In this document: in pieces, positions 38,099 through 47,520 of the stretch
Numbering within the stretch: position 1 is the first letter of the stretch
How the letters are laid out: each line of letters starts with the position of its first letter
Origin: Strix aluco
Lineage: Eukaryota > Chordata > Aves > Strigiformes > Strigidae
Reading direction: 5' to 3'
Assembly: GCF_031877795.1 (NCBI RefSeq)
Contig: NC_133942.1
Span: 2,232,001 to 2,296,000 of the forward strand
DNA length: 64,000 bases
Program-made: the position numbers and the translations under genes
Notes under the pieces: model-generated
What the model was told of the DNA's origin: nothing
Database searches by the model: none
What the model saw: the letters and a program-made list of their open reading frames with translations, nothing else

Positions 38099-38477
38099 TG
38101 TAGGGGGTGGCGTTCGGAAGATCTTACGATGTACGGAAGGAATAGCTGTAGCCCTCCCTTGTTACGAGGTAAGGTGATGGATAGGCTTGTAATGTTAAGG
38201 ACACACCCACGAAGGAGGTACTTGGTGAGTGTATATAGGTAAGATACACAGTTCAATAAACGGACATTTTGTATCCATCATATTGGTGTTTCTACTGATG
38301 TCCCCGTGAAGGTCTTAACCTCCTGCAGAATTAGTCTGCGATCTGAGCGCCACTGATATGTGGATTGGCAGGTTTAATGAGGCAGGCTAATTGCGGTGTT
38401 GCAGTGTTAGTCTCTGCAACCTGAGCGCCACTGACACGTGGAGAGGCAGGTTCAAAGAGGCAGAGCTAACAGCAACA
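38099..38477 (+). repeat. 5' LTR of the provirus (379 bp)
   Basis: It runs from TGTAGG to AGCAACA, with TG...CA ends. It has a TATA-like tatata at 38,232-38,237 and a polyadenylation signal AATAAA at 38,255-38,260, followed by an attggtgt box as in alpharetroviral R/U5. Two related stretches of about 70 bp in U5 (each containing ctgagcgccactga followed by ...gtgg...ggcaggtt) form an imperfect internal direct repeat. Confidence 0.92.
38232..38237 (+). promoter_or_regulatory. TATA-like box of the 5' LTR
   Basis: tatata lies about 18 bp upstream of the AATAAA, the compact spacing seen in alpharetroviral LTRs. It lies in the 26-bp stretch that is absent from the 3' LTR. Confidence 0.6.
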
Positions 38478-38479
38478 AA

Positions 38480-38497
38480 TGGTGACTGCGACGTGAT
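38480..38497 (+). other. Primer-binding site, tRNA-Trp-like
   Basis: TGG begins two bases after the 5' LTR end and the 18 bases TGGTGACTGCGACGTGAT match the complement of the tRNA-Trp 3' end at 16 of 18 positions (tg in place of cc at positions 8-9). tRNA-Trp priming is typical of the avian leukosis/sarcoma group. The two mismatches are probably decay. Confidence 0.82.
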
Positions 38498-38589
38498 TTA
38501 CGACATGATTTTGGGAAAAGATAAGCTGTGGCAGTCGGCGGTGCACAGCAGGAGGTGAGGAGCTCTACGCAGGACGGGAGACTCCGCGG

Positions 38590-38898
38590 CGCGCCATCGA
38601 TGTCACAGTTAAGGTACTGAAAAGATGGGGTAAACAAAATAAGACTTCTATGAAGTTGAGAACATTAAAAGCAATGCTACAAAAGTTGATAAGGCTCGGC
38701 GTTTTAGCAGAGCCAATAGACTGTATGAAGCCAGAGCTCTGGCCGCGAATAGAGGCGGAGTTAGCAGAGCAGGTGAAATTAGGAAAGCCGGAGCATTTAA
38801 TGGCTTGGGAGCAGGCAAATGCAATGATGAAAGCTACCCCGGAGGAGCACTCAGCAAGCTCCGACTATGGGGCAGACCGCCGGAGGAGCACTCAGTGA
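38590..38898 (+). pseudogene. gag remnant, matrix-like N-terminus
   Basis: An open frame leads into an 82-codon stretch from the ATG at 38,650 to a stop at 38,896. The pattern of a helical N-terminus, an LQKLIRLGVL-like segment, a proline-tryptophan turn and a second long helix resembles alpharetroviral matrix. The frame is already open upstream of the first ATG, so the original start was probably lost. A short direct duplication (ggaggagcactcag twice, 38,841 and 38,882) precedes the stop, and a second frame continues to 39,074. No major homology region or CCHC zinc knuckle was found, so capsid and nucleocapsid seem deleted. It is not functional. Confidence 0.6.
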
Positions 38899-39074
38899 GC
38901 TCTGATGATGGGGAGGGGGAAACCGAGGTGCATAGGGGAGAACTAGCAGAAAAATGGAAGGCAGACATGCAGCGTTGGGGGGCGGAGATGTGGGCGGCAT
39001 TGGCCTGTCAACCTTGCACAGCCTGTGAGAAAGTGCTAGGCTTTGATGAAAAACAGGCCTTGGAAGAAAGATAA

Positions 39075-39860
39075 GAGGCTGTTGAGCTATGCCAAGGTGG
39101 CAGGGAAAAACAACAGACAGCTGCAACACTAAACTGTGTAAAAGTACTGAACCGCGAGAAGATGCTACCGCGAGAACAGCGCGTGATCAAGAGGGTGATT
39201 GGCCTGCAAGCGCAGAGTTGACGGCGGCGGCCCTGGGCCTTCCCAAGCCCCCCCCTCCAACGCCAGGAGCGGCAGTTTTTACAGAAGGTGCTGATGCTGG
39301 AATGCAATGTCCCTTGTCTGCCAAGACCACAAAATCAATAAGCAATGGCTTTATATATTTATATATTCTTAACAGTGTTTTGATGTTTGCAGCGTTTATC
39401 ATTTTATGTTGTGTGAGTAATAAGTGTGAGAAACCTCCTTGTGTGATTGTTTTGCGTGCATGAGACACAGCCCAGCTGCAGCTGCGGAGTGTGGAGTTCT
39501 CTGACAGAGCACCTTAGTGCCTGCCTGCTGGGTCACTGGTGCTGCCTGTTTGTTTGGGCTGAGTGTTTTAAGTGTCACAGGTGAAATATCTCCTCTAGCA
39601 GGAGGCAGTAATTCTGTATTAACTGTTGTCTTGAATTTAGGTGCATACTCTGTGGGTAGTGCACTTTTGTACCATCTATCTAAGAAGGGTATTGTCATAA
39701 AAATCATCTACAACCTTACAGGGGTTGTTTGTTTTACCAGAGGTCAGACTTACTCAGCTTCTTTATTTTACTACAGCTGGGTGACTCAGGATTTGGACCA
39801 GCATGTACCCCTCAAACATTTTGAGCTCAGACAGGAAGACAAAGTCGACCTCTGATAAAA
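39075..39860 (+). other. Provirus interior without recognisable gag: proline run and unassigned DNA
   Basis: Around 39,240-39,290 there is a run of proline codons, as often seen between matrix and capsid. From about 39,300 to 39,860 the sequence is AT-richer and matches no retroviral domain I know. It contains a 124-codon frame (39,089-39,463) ending in a hydrophobic stretch of about 20 residues, and a 112-codon frame (39,517-39,855) with no motif I can name. Either gag has been replaced by captured sequence or it has decayed beyond recognition. Confidence 0.5.
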
Positions 39861-39861
39861 A

Positions 39862-40128
39862 GTAACCTCACTAAAGCCGAAGAATCTGTTGAACTGACAG
39901 GCATTTTACATACTGGTGCGGATGTGACTGTAATATCTGTGAGCTTCGGTAACTCGAGTGCTTTTCAGGGTTGGTGGTCATGCTGTAACATTTCAAAGCA
40001 AAGATCTCATTCATGTAAGGAGCCCAGTAAACTGGGTAGCAAATATTCATGCATTTATATTAGAAACCCCTATTACCTTATGGAGTCGTGACTATATGGC
40101 TCAATGGGGAACTCAAATTGGATCAAAT
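39862..40128 (+). pseudogene. Retroviral protease remnant, active-site Asp replaced
   Basis: The frame reads a retropepsin-like entry, then a TGADVTVI-type active-site loop at 39,912-39,935. The catalytic position that should be Asp is His (cat at 39,909-39,911, one base from gat). The C-terminal landmark SRD..AQWG is visible near 40,083-40,112 in another frame, so at least one frameshift lies between. With the Asp gone and the frame broken it cannot be an active protease. Confidence 0.78.
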
Positions 40129-40129
40129 T

Positions 40130-41290
40130 TGTCTTAATTGCCACTGCAGCACAGCCCACCCTGAAACTAACCTGGAAAACAGAATCACCTGTGTGGGTGG
40201 GTCAGTGGCCCTCGCCAATGGAACAATTGTGCCACCTTAATGATTTAATTCAGGAACAATTAAGTGCAGGATATCTCGTACCTACCACCAGTCCTTAGAA
40301 ATCGCTGGTGTTAATTATTTGAAACAAAAGTGGTAAATGGTGACTTTTACATGATCTCCGACACATTAATGATGCCATGGAGGATATGAGTACATTACAG
40401 CCAGGCCTGCCCTCCCCAACAATGATTCCCTGAAACTGGCATCTTGTAATAATTGATCTAAAGGATTGGTATTTACCATTCCCTTGCATCCAGATGATGC
40501 ACCTAAATTTACCTTTCTGTTCCCAGTATTAATGTTAGTGAACCTACAAGACGGTACCACTGTGTTGTTTTGCCACAAGGCATGAAAAATAGTCTCTCGA
40601 TGTGTCAGTGGTTTGTTGCAAAGGCTTTGAGCCCTGTTAGAACGCAGGTCCCCCAGACTGTTATATATCATTATATGGATGACATCCTTATAGCAGCAGA
40701 AACACAGGAGATCATGGAAAAGGCTCTTGCTTTACCCAAAGACTCAGTATCTCAAATGGGGTGACAATTAGCACCTGAAAAGGTACAGCGATCATCACCA
40801 TGGCAGTACCTGGAGTGGAGAATTTGTGAACAGACTAATGTCGCACAAAAGGTTGAACTTAAAACTGATGTTAAGACTTTAAATGATTTACAGAAACTGT
40901 TACGAGCTATAAATTGGATACAGCTGTTGTTGGGCCTAACTAATGATGATCTGCATAGCTTGTTTGATATTTTGCGGGGAGATCCTTCACTGACATCACC
41001 CAGAGTACTTACAGAGAAAGCAAAACAAGATCTCCACTGGGTAGCTAATGCCATCTCAGAAAGACAAGCATCGTGAGGTGTGCCCGGCCATTCGTATCAA
41101 CTGATGTTATTTAATCCTTCAGGGCAGCCTTATGCTCTGCTGTTCAATGGGATGAAACACTTAGTGACCCTCTTGTTATTATTGAATGGATTTTTTTTGT
41201 CACACCAAATGCACAGGATGATCACTACTTGTCCAGAAATGTTTGCCAAACTGATCATGAAAGGTGCCACCAATATTGCGTCACTTCTCG
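40130..41290 (+). pseudogene. Reverse transcriptase remnant of pol
   Basis: The N-terminal fingers (PVWVGQWP region, 40,140-40,298) end in a stop at 40,296 just after the conserved serine-proline before the variable loop. The palm follows in another frame at 40,570 and contains the catalytic YMDD at 40,672-40,683. A TGA at 40,762-40,764 and another at about 41,071 interrupt the thumb/connection region, which otherwise stays in one frame. A further frameshift lies near 41,145. Retroviral RTs are about 550-600 residues with RNase H; here the sequence is nearly collinear over the RT part but stops at the entrance of RNase H, where foreign sequence takes over. Confidence 0.88.
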
Positions 41291-41294
41291 TCGC

Positions 41295-42283
41295 AGATAC
41301 CAGATCAACAAGAAGTCCAGGGCAGGGTTCAAGTCCTGGAAAGTGGTAATTGGGAAGGACCATATCCTTTACTAACCTGGGGAAGAGGTTATGCTTGTAT
41401 TTTCACAGGTCACAATCCCAGTGGTTACCAGCAAGCTGTGTGTGACCACACCTGAGGTGTGAGAGGCAGCTTTTGGTGGACACTCAGGAGCCAGCGGTGG
41501 GTGCTATGGATGCCCCTATGCCAACAGTTTGCGATCTCTTCGGCTGATCATTTAAGCAGAATGTATGGGTAATGCTTGCAACTGCAATAGGACAAAATAT
41601 CTCTGTCCTTAATCACACTATGGTTGCCAACCTTTTTAAGAAAAAATGCTAACAGTAATTGTAACTCCTTGATGAAATATATAGGCTTATTAGTCACTAG
41701 TAAAAGATATAGCTTAGATAAAATGTAGTTATTAATAAGGATGGAATGCTATAAGAATGTGTGTATTTAAGTTCCTTGTTTAGCAGTATCAAGAAGCAGG
41801 ACCCCAAGTGTTTAACCTTATTAGAAACTCCCTTGGTTTTCCCCCTTGAGTGGTGGCCAGACTCTGGGTGGAACCCAACAGGAGGATGAAATCAGATGTT
41901 TCCAATCAAAGAAAATTGCCAGTTATTTTGGCCTGCTGAATTAGATAAATGAGGCTGGACCTGCTTGCAGCGACTTTGGATGCCTCACCTACGGATGGAC
42001 GCATTGCATAGGATTTCCGGTTTGTGAGGAAGGGTGCTCTAAATTCTCGCTGCATCCAGGGTTCCCCAGCAGCTGTGGATCTGAATGTTAGTACCCTATT
42101 AAGTGTGCTATTCCGTATTTTCCTTATTGTTTATTTTTGTAATATTTAGTCATATCGCTCAAAGTAGTGAAATTAGCCTACTCTTTTAACTAGTAACTGT
42201 AACTGCTGTATTGTTTCTAGCCTTCTGTGGAACTATTTTGAGTATGCTGCATTTTTTGAAGTTTCCCTAACCCTTAATTCACA
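41295..42283 (+). mobile_element. Foreign ERV 3' fragment inserted in the provirus pol gene
   Basis: This piece splits the host RNase H. It starts with an integrase C-terminal SH3-like segment (GPYPLLTWGRGYACI, about 41,360-41,410), continues with an env-like beginning (NVWVMLATAIGQ near 41,564), then an A-rich polypurine tract (aagaaaaaa ending 41,646) and a 637-bp LTR. The host provirus has its own, different integrase C-terminus at 43,175-43,411, so this fragment comes from another ERV lineage. The exact left border is uncertain because the flanking RT frame is also decayed. The first catalytic part of the host RNase H is missing, so insertion was accompanied by deletion or recombination. 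Confidence 0.72.
41647..42283 (+). repeat. LTR of the foreign ERV fragment
   Basis: It begins TGCTAACAG directly after a purine tract and ends ...TTCACA, giving TG...CA termini. It shares a long block with the solo LTR at 59,461-60,311: the words gcgactttggatgcctcacc, tggacgc..., taggatttcc and ctcgctgca(t/c)cc occur in the same order, followed by T-rich sequence. The TATA position of the other copy (gtatataagg) reads gataaatgagg here. Confidence 0.75.
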
Positions 42284-42285
42284 AA

Positions 42286-43411
42286 GTGTTGCAGGTGTTG
42301 CTGCAAAACAAAGAAAAGAGGATGTGGACTCAGACTAACAAATCTGTACAATGGTTAGAGGCCAAAGCAGTCCAAATGGCACTCCAGCAAGAGGCAGAGA
42401 ATCCTGTTAATATTGTTACAGACTCTTTATATGTTTATAAACTTGTACACAAAATGGCAACAGTAGGATTTGTGCAGACGGAAGTGTCGACCTTACTTTA
42501 TGAAGCTCTACAACAGCGCATAGGGCAGGCCTTTACTACACATGTGAATAGTCACCAATCCCTACCAGGTCCGATTGTAGAAGGCAATCATAAGGCTGAC
42601 CAAGCGGCACGGGGTGTGTCATCATTGGACGCCGCAAAGAGTTTACATTACTTTTTACACCTTGGAGCAAAAGCCTTAGCAAAAACATGTCATATTTCTC
42701 TGTTACAAGCAAAAAACATAGTGGCACTTTGTCCCTACTGTCAAAAAGGCCCACTGTGGGAGGCAGGTGTCAATCCACGGGGTCTCTCTTCCAATCAGAT
42801 ATGGCAAACTGATGTAACAACATGTGAATTGTTAAAACCAAATAAGTATCTCATAGTAACCATTGACACCTTTAGCTCTACAATAAACAGCCAGACACAT
42901 TATTGTTCATTGGGAAGGCGTTATCGCCTTGTTAGGGAAGCCACAAGAGATCAAAACAGATAACGGCCCTTGTTTTATTGCTAGACGCACAAAAGAATGG
43001 TGTGCATTGTGGGACATCAAATTAGTACAGGGCCTTCCTTATAACAGTCAAGGACAAGCGATAGTGGAACGTGCACATCGCACCCTGAAAGCAAAGCTCC
43101 AACAGCTTGGGGAGGGGGAAGGTCATAGAGGGACAATACCCATAGACTGCCAACAGGCTCTTTTGTGACGCGCTTTGTATACCCTAAATCATTTTGTTCG
43201 AGGCGATGAGTCTACACCTCCCCTGTGGAAACATTTTATACCAGCCCAGGCGACGAAGAACTATCCTTTGGTCCAGATCAGGGAACCGGGTGCGATAGCT
43301 TGGGAGTCGGAGTGGTCACTGAGGGTGTTTGGGTGTGGGTACACAGCAGTGGAAAAGGACGGCCTAATCAAATGGATACCTGCACAGTGTGTAAAACCTG
43401 ATCTAACATAA
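42286..43411 (+). pseudogene. RNase H C-terminal part and integrase of pol
   Basis: The first frame (42,286-42,963) holds the RNase H motif TDSLYVY and the C-terminal NSHQ...GNHKAD motif, then integrase with an HHCC-type zinc-binding domain (H.LHLGAKAL...CPYC) and the first catalytic Asp (QTDVT, 42,811). A frameshift near 42,890 moves to the next frame, which has the second Asp (KTDNG, 42,959) and the Glu (AIVERAH, 43,067), so the DDE triad is all present but split. A TGA at 43,166-43,168 separates the core from the C-terminal domain (43,175-43,411, EWSLRVFG...WIPA). The N-terminal RNase H Asp is lost to the insertion upstream. Confidence 0.88.
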
Positions 43412-43850
43412 GATGGAGTTTTGTGTTACAGCGTTGGTGGTGGATCACCCTCCTTGGTTGCGTGTTGCCAACTCACGCAGGATATTGGAGAGAGCGGGCG
43501 CGAGAACATCACCGCGAAGACGTCTGTTTTCCTCTGGATACAGGGGCAGAATCTTGCTATGTCTTCATCACAGCCACCTTTGTAAAACCAGAATGGTTTG
43601 GGTAGCTTGACAACGTGTGGACTTAGATTACTAGTTAGCTTAGCTGGGATTGGCTCATTTGGGGAATTATTGGAATATGTGGTGTGCTTCTTGCTACTTG
43701 TATCGCCTTTACATGTATTAGTGCTGTAGTTTGTAGATTGCTTAAGAAGGTTAATGTTTTGTTCTTAGATCGACATATGGGTCTTGCTCATCACCGCTTG
43801 GAACAGCGCAATAATGACAATCAATCAGGAATAATGATGTTATAAAGCAT
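43412..43850 (+). pseudogene. env remnant: leader and transmembrane tail only
   Basis: A frame starting at 43,423 gives a short hydrophobic, signal-like beginning and ends at a stop near 43,603. About 45 bp later a segment (about 43,648-43,770) encodes a strongly hydrophobic stretch with Cys near its inner face followed by basic residues, typical of a retroviral transmembrane anchor and cytoplasmic tail. Env normally takes about 1.5-1.8 kb; here under 450 bp separates pol from the polypurine tract, so surface and fusion regions are deleted. Confidence 0.68.
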
Positions 43851-43863
43851 GGGGAGGGGGAAA
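43851..43863 (+). other. Polypurine tract
   Basis: GGGGAGGGGGAAA lies immediately before the TGTAGG of the 3' LTR. It is the usual primer for plus-strand synthesis and closely resembles the alpharetroviral tract. Confidence 0.9.
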
Positions 43864-44216
43864 TGTAGGGAGCGGCGTTCGGAAGATCTCGCGATGTACG
43901 GAAGGAATAGCTGTAGCCCTCCCTTGTTACGAGGTAAGGTGATGGATAGGCTTGTAATGTTAAGGACACACCCACGAAGGAGTTACACAGTTCAATAAAC
44001 GGACGTTTTGTATCCATCATATTGGTGTTTGTACTGATGTCCCCGTGAAGGTCTTAACCTCCTGCAGCATTAGTCTGCGATCTGAGTGCCACTGATATGT
44101 GGATTGGCAGGTTTAATGAGGCAGGCTAATTGCAGTGTTGCAGTATTAGTCTCTGTGACCTGAGTGCCACTGACACGTGGAGAGGCAGGTTCAAAGAGGC
44201 AGAGCTAACAGCAACA
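43864..44216 (+). repeat. 3' LTR of the provirus (353 bp)
   Basis: It is collinear with the 5' LTR except for 26 bp missing after cacgaaggag, which removes the tatata box, and about 13 substitutions, mostly transitions. AATAAA is kept at 43,994-43,999. The ends are TGTAGG...GCAACA. Confidence 0.92.
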
Positions 44217-44222
44217 CTTTGG
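44217..44222. repeat. 3' target-site duplication of the provirus (ctttgg)
   Basis: Matches 38,093-38,098 exactly and is followed by the resumed CR1 sequence gtttgtctagc. Confidence 0.9.
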
Positions 44223-44592
44223 GTTTGTCTAGCTTGGTGAGAAGGAGGCTGAGGGGTGACCTCATTGTTCTCTAGAGCTTCCTGAGGAGGGGGAAGGGGA
44301 GGGGGAGGTGCTGATCTCTTCTCCCTGGTATCCAGGGCGAGGGTGTGTGGGAAAGGCTCAAAGCTGCGCCAGGGGAGGTTTAGGGCGGACATTAGGAAGC
44401 ATTTGTTTGCCAAGAGGGAGGTCAAACACTGGAACAAAATTCCTGCAGAGGTGGTTGATGCCCCAAGCCTGTCAGTGTTTAAGAGGCATCTGGACAACGC
44501 CCTTAACAACAGGCTTTAACTTTTGGTCAGCACTGAAGTGGTCACGCAGTGGGACTGGACAATCCTAGTAGGTTTCTTCCAGCTGAACTAGA
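44223..44592 (+). mobile_element. CR1-type LINE fragment, 3' part
   Basis: It resumes the CR1 copy interrupted at 38,098 with characteristic 3' words: gaaggaggctgaggggtgac, gcgccaggggaggtttaggg, attaggaagcatttgtttgcc and aggtttcttccagctgaa. It ends near 44,592 in a pyrimidine-rich stretch without a clear terminal microsatellite. Confidence 0.88.
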
Positions 44593-45130
44593 CCTTCCCT
44601 TCCCCATTTCCCATTTCCCTTCCCCACTTCCACTTCCCTCCCAGTGAGACGAACAGCAAGGAGACTGTCACTTGCCTGAAATGTCAGGGCTTTTTCAGCT
44701 CCAAAACCACGTTCAAGGACACGCATCACAAAGGTTACAAGGGCTAACAGGATTTTATTGTCTTCTCCTCAAGCTGTTTCAGAGCAGATGCTCACAAGCA
44801 TTAACATGGTGCAGATGTGTAGCCAGGAGCAGGCTGATGCAGTCCTCGGTTTAGCTTGAAAAAACATCACTTGAAGCCTGGCAAAGGCAAGTGAGAGCCA
44901 CAGAAAGTCACAAATGCCCTGCGTTGTGTGGAGGGACAGATGCGTGGATATTATGGTTAAGAAAATATTAATCTTTGCCGGAAAAAGGAAAGCAGATAAC
45001 TGACTGATGCACAGAGAAGGTGCTCTTGAGAGCAAACTGAAAAGTTTTAAGAATGTGACCTTCCTCTCTTTTTTTGGGAATGAACTATTTTCACATGAAT
45101 TTCCATCCTGGCATCCAAAAACCACCCAAA
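44593..45130. other. Unassigned spacer
   Basis: A pyrimidine-rich run (cccttccccatttccc and variants, to about 44,645) is followed by ordinary mixed sequence. No gene, RNA or repeat recognised. Confidence 0.5.
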
Positions 45131-47520
45131 CATTCCTGCACCTATTTTTAAATATAAAAATTTTTAGATTTTTATAATTATATTTTTATAATTACATTTT
45201 AATAATATATATATTTTTATAATTTTATTTTTTATTATTAATTTTTTTGCTCTTTACTTTTTATTCTTTTGATTGGGCTTTTAAAATTATTTTTATCCTT
45301 AGTTTTGCTCTCGTGTTTCTAAATTGTTTCAGACTGTAAGAAAGGACTATCATCAATGCGACCTTTGACTTAAATAATTTCTAGAAATCTATTTTGATAA
45401 TTCGATTTTATAACTGTTTATATTTAGTTTTATAGCTATTCCTATAACTATTTTTATAACTATTTGAATGGCTATTTTTATTATTAATTTTGCTCTTTAC
45501 TTTTTATTCTTTTAATTGGGCTATTTTTATTATTTTTATCCTTAGTTTTGCTCTCGTGTTTCTAAATTCTTTGTTTCAGATTGTAAGAAAGGACTATCAT
45601 CAATGCCACCTTTGACTTAAATAATTTCTAGAATTCTATTGTGATAATTTGATTTTATAACTGTTTATATTTGTTTTTATAGCTATTCCTATAACTATTT
45701 TATAACTATTTGAATGGCTATTTTTATGATTAATTTTGCTCTTTACTTTTTATTCTTTTAATTGGGCTTTTAAAATTATTTTTATCCTTAGTTTTGCTCT
45801 CGTGTTTCTAAATTCTTTGTTTCAGACTGTAAGAAAGGACTATCATCAATGCCACGTTTGACTTAAATAATTTCTAGAATTCTATTGTGATAATTTGATT
45901 TTATAACTGTTATATTTCTTTTTATAGCTATTCCTATAACTATTTTATAACTATTTGAATGGCTATTTTTATTATTATTTTTGCTCTTTACTTTTATTCT
46001 TTTAATTGGGCTCTTTTAATTATCTTTATCCTTAGTTTTGCTCTCGTGTTTCTAAATTCTTTGTTTCAGTCAGTAAAAAGGACTATCAATGCCACGTTTG
46101 ATTTATATAATTTTTATAATTCTATTTTGATAATCCGATTTATAGCTTTTTATATTTGTTTTTATAGCTATTCCTATAACTATAACTATTTGAATGGCTA
46201 TTTTTATTATTAATTTTGCTCTTTACTTTTTATTCTTTTAATTGGGCTTTTTTTTTTTTTTTTATCCTTAGTTTTGCTCTCGTGTTTCTAAATTCTTTGT
46301 TTCAAACTCTAAGAAAGGACGATCATCAATGCCACCTTTGACTTAAATAATTTCTAGAATTCTATTGTGATAATTTGTTTTTATAACTGTTTATATTTGT
46401 TTTTATAGCTATTCCTATATTTTATAACTATTTGAATGGCTATTTCTATTATTAATTTTGCTCTTTACTTTTATTCTTTTAATTGGGCTTTTTAAATTAT
46501 TTTTATCCTTAGTTTTGCTCTCGTTTCTAAATCCTATCATCAATGCCACGTTTGATTTATATAATTTTATAATTCTATTTTTATAATTCGATTTTATAAC
46601 TGTTTATATTTGTTTTTATAGCTATTCCTATAACTATTTTATAACTATTTGAAAGGCTATTTTTATGATTAATTTTGCTCTTTACTTTTTATTCTTTTAA
46701 TTGGGCTTTTTTAATTTTTATCCTTAGTTTTGCTCTCGTGTTTCTAAATTCTTTGTTTCAGACTGTAAGAAAGGAGGATCATCAATGCCACATTTGACTT
46801 AAATAATTTCTAGAATTCTGTTGTGATAATTTGATTTTATAACTGTTTATATTTGTTTTTATAGCTATTCCTATAACTATTTTTATAACTATTTGAATGG
46901 CTATTTTTATTATTAATTTTGCTCTTTACTTTTATTCTTTTAATTGGGCTTTTTAAATTATTTTTATCCTTAGTTTTGCTCTCATGTTTCTAAATTCTTT
47001 GTTTAAGTCAGTAAATAGGACTATCATCAATGCCACGTTTGATTTATATAATTTTTAGAATTCTATTTTTATAATTCAATTTTATGTGTTTATATTTGTT
47101 TTTATAGCTATTCCTATAACTTTTATAACTATTTGAATGGCTATTTTTATTATTAATTTTGCTCTTTTTATTCTTTTAATTGGGCTTTTTTTACTATTTT
47201 TATCCTTAGTTTTGCTCTCGTGTTTCTAAATCCTTTGTTTCAGTCAGTATAAAGAACTATCATCAATGCCACGTTTGATTTATATAATTTTAGAATTCTA
47301 TTTTTATAATTCAATTTTATAACTGTTTATATTTGTTTTTATAGCTATTCCTATAACTATTTTATAACTATTTGAATGGCTATTTTTATTATTAATTTTG
47401 CTCTTTTTATTCTTTTAATTGGGCTTTTTAAATTATTTTTATCCTTAGTTTTGCTCTCGTGTTTCTAAATTCTTTGTTTCAGACTGTAAGAAAGGGCTAT
47501 CATCAATGCCACATTTGACT
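45130..47520. repeat. AT-rich tandem array, ten units of about 240 bp
   Basis: The phrase ttttgctctcgtgtttctaa recurs at 45,303, 45,546, 45,792, 46,036, 46,272, 46,513, 46,728, 46,974, 47,210 and 47,449, spacing 215-246 bp. Each unit also contains gaatggctatttttatta, ctttttattcttttaattgggc, (a/t)ctatcatcaatgccac and gctattcctataacta. The plus strand is strongly T-rich. The array ends sharply at the GC-rich sequence near 47,521. No coding frame. Confidence 0.93.

Larger units (their letters stand above)
38099..44216 (+). mobile_element. Alpharetrovirus-like endogenous provirus, decayed and mosaic
   Basis: A 6.1-kb provirus with LTRs of 379 and 353 bp, a tRNA-Trp-like primer-binding site, remnants of gag, pro, pol and env in order, a polypurine tract and 6-bp target duplications. 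The LTR layout (TGTAG start, AATAAA then an attggtgt box), the primer site and the polypurine tract all resemble the avian leukosis/sarcoma group and its endogenous relatives. About 13 substitutions separate the two LTRs over about 353 aligned bases, plus one 26-bp indel, so the insertion is not recent. No frame is intact: gag lacks recognisable capsid and nucleocapsid, pol has stops and frameshifts, env is nearly all deleted, and a foreign ERV fragment lies inside RNase H. The element cannot be autonomous. Confidence 0.92.

Noticed and set aside
45959-46213. Plus-strand 84-codon hydrophobic frame in the AT-rich array
   Set aside because: Made only of low-complexity Phe/Ile/Tyr codons from T-rich repeat sequence and not kept in the other nine units.
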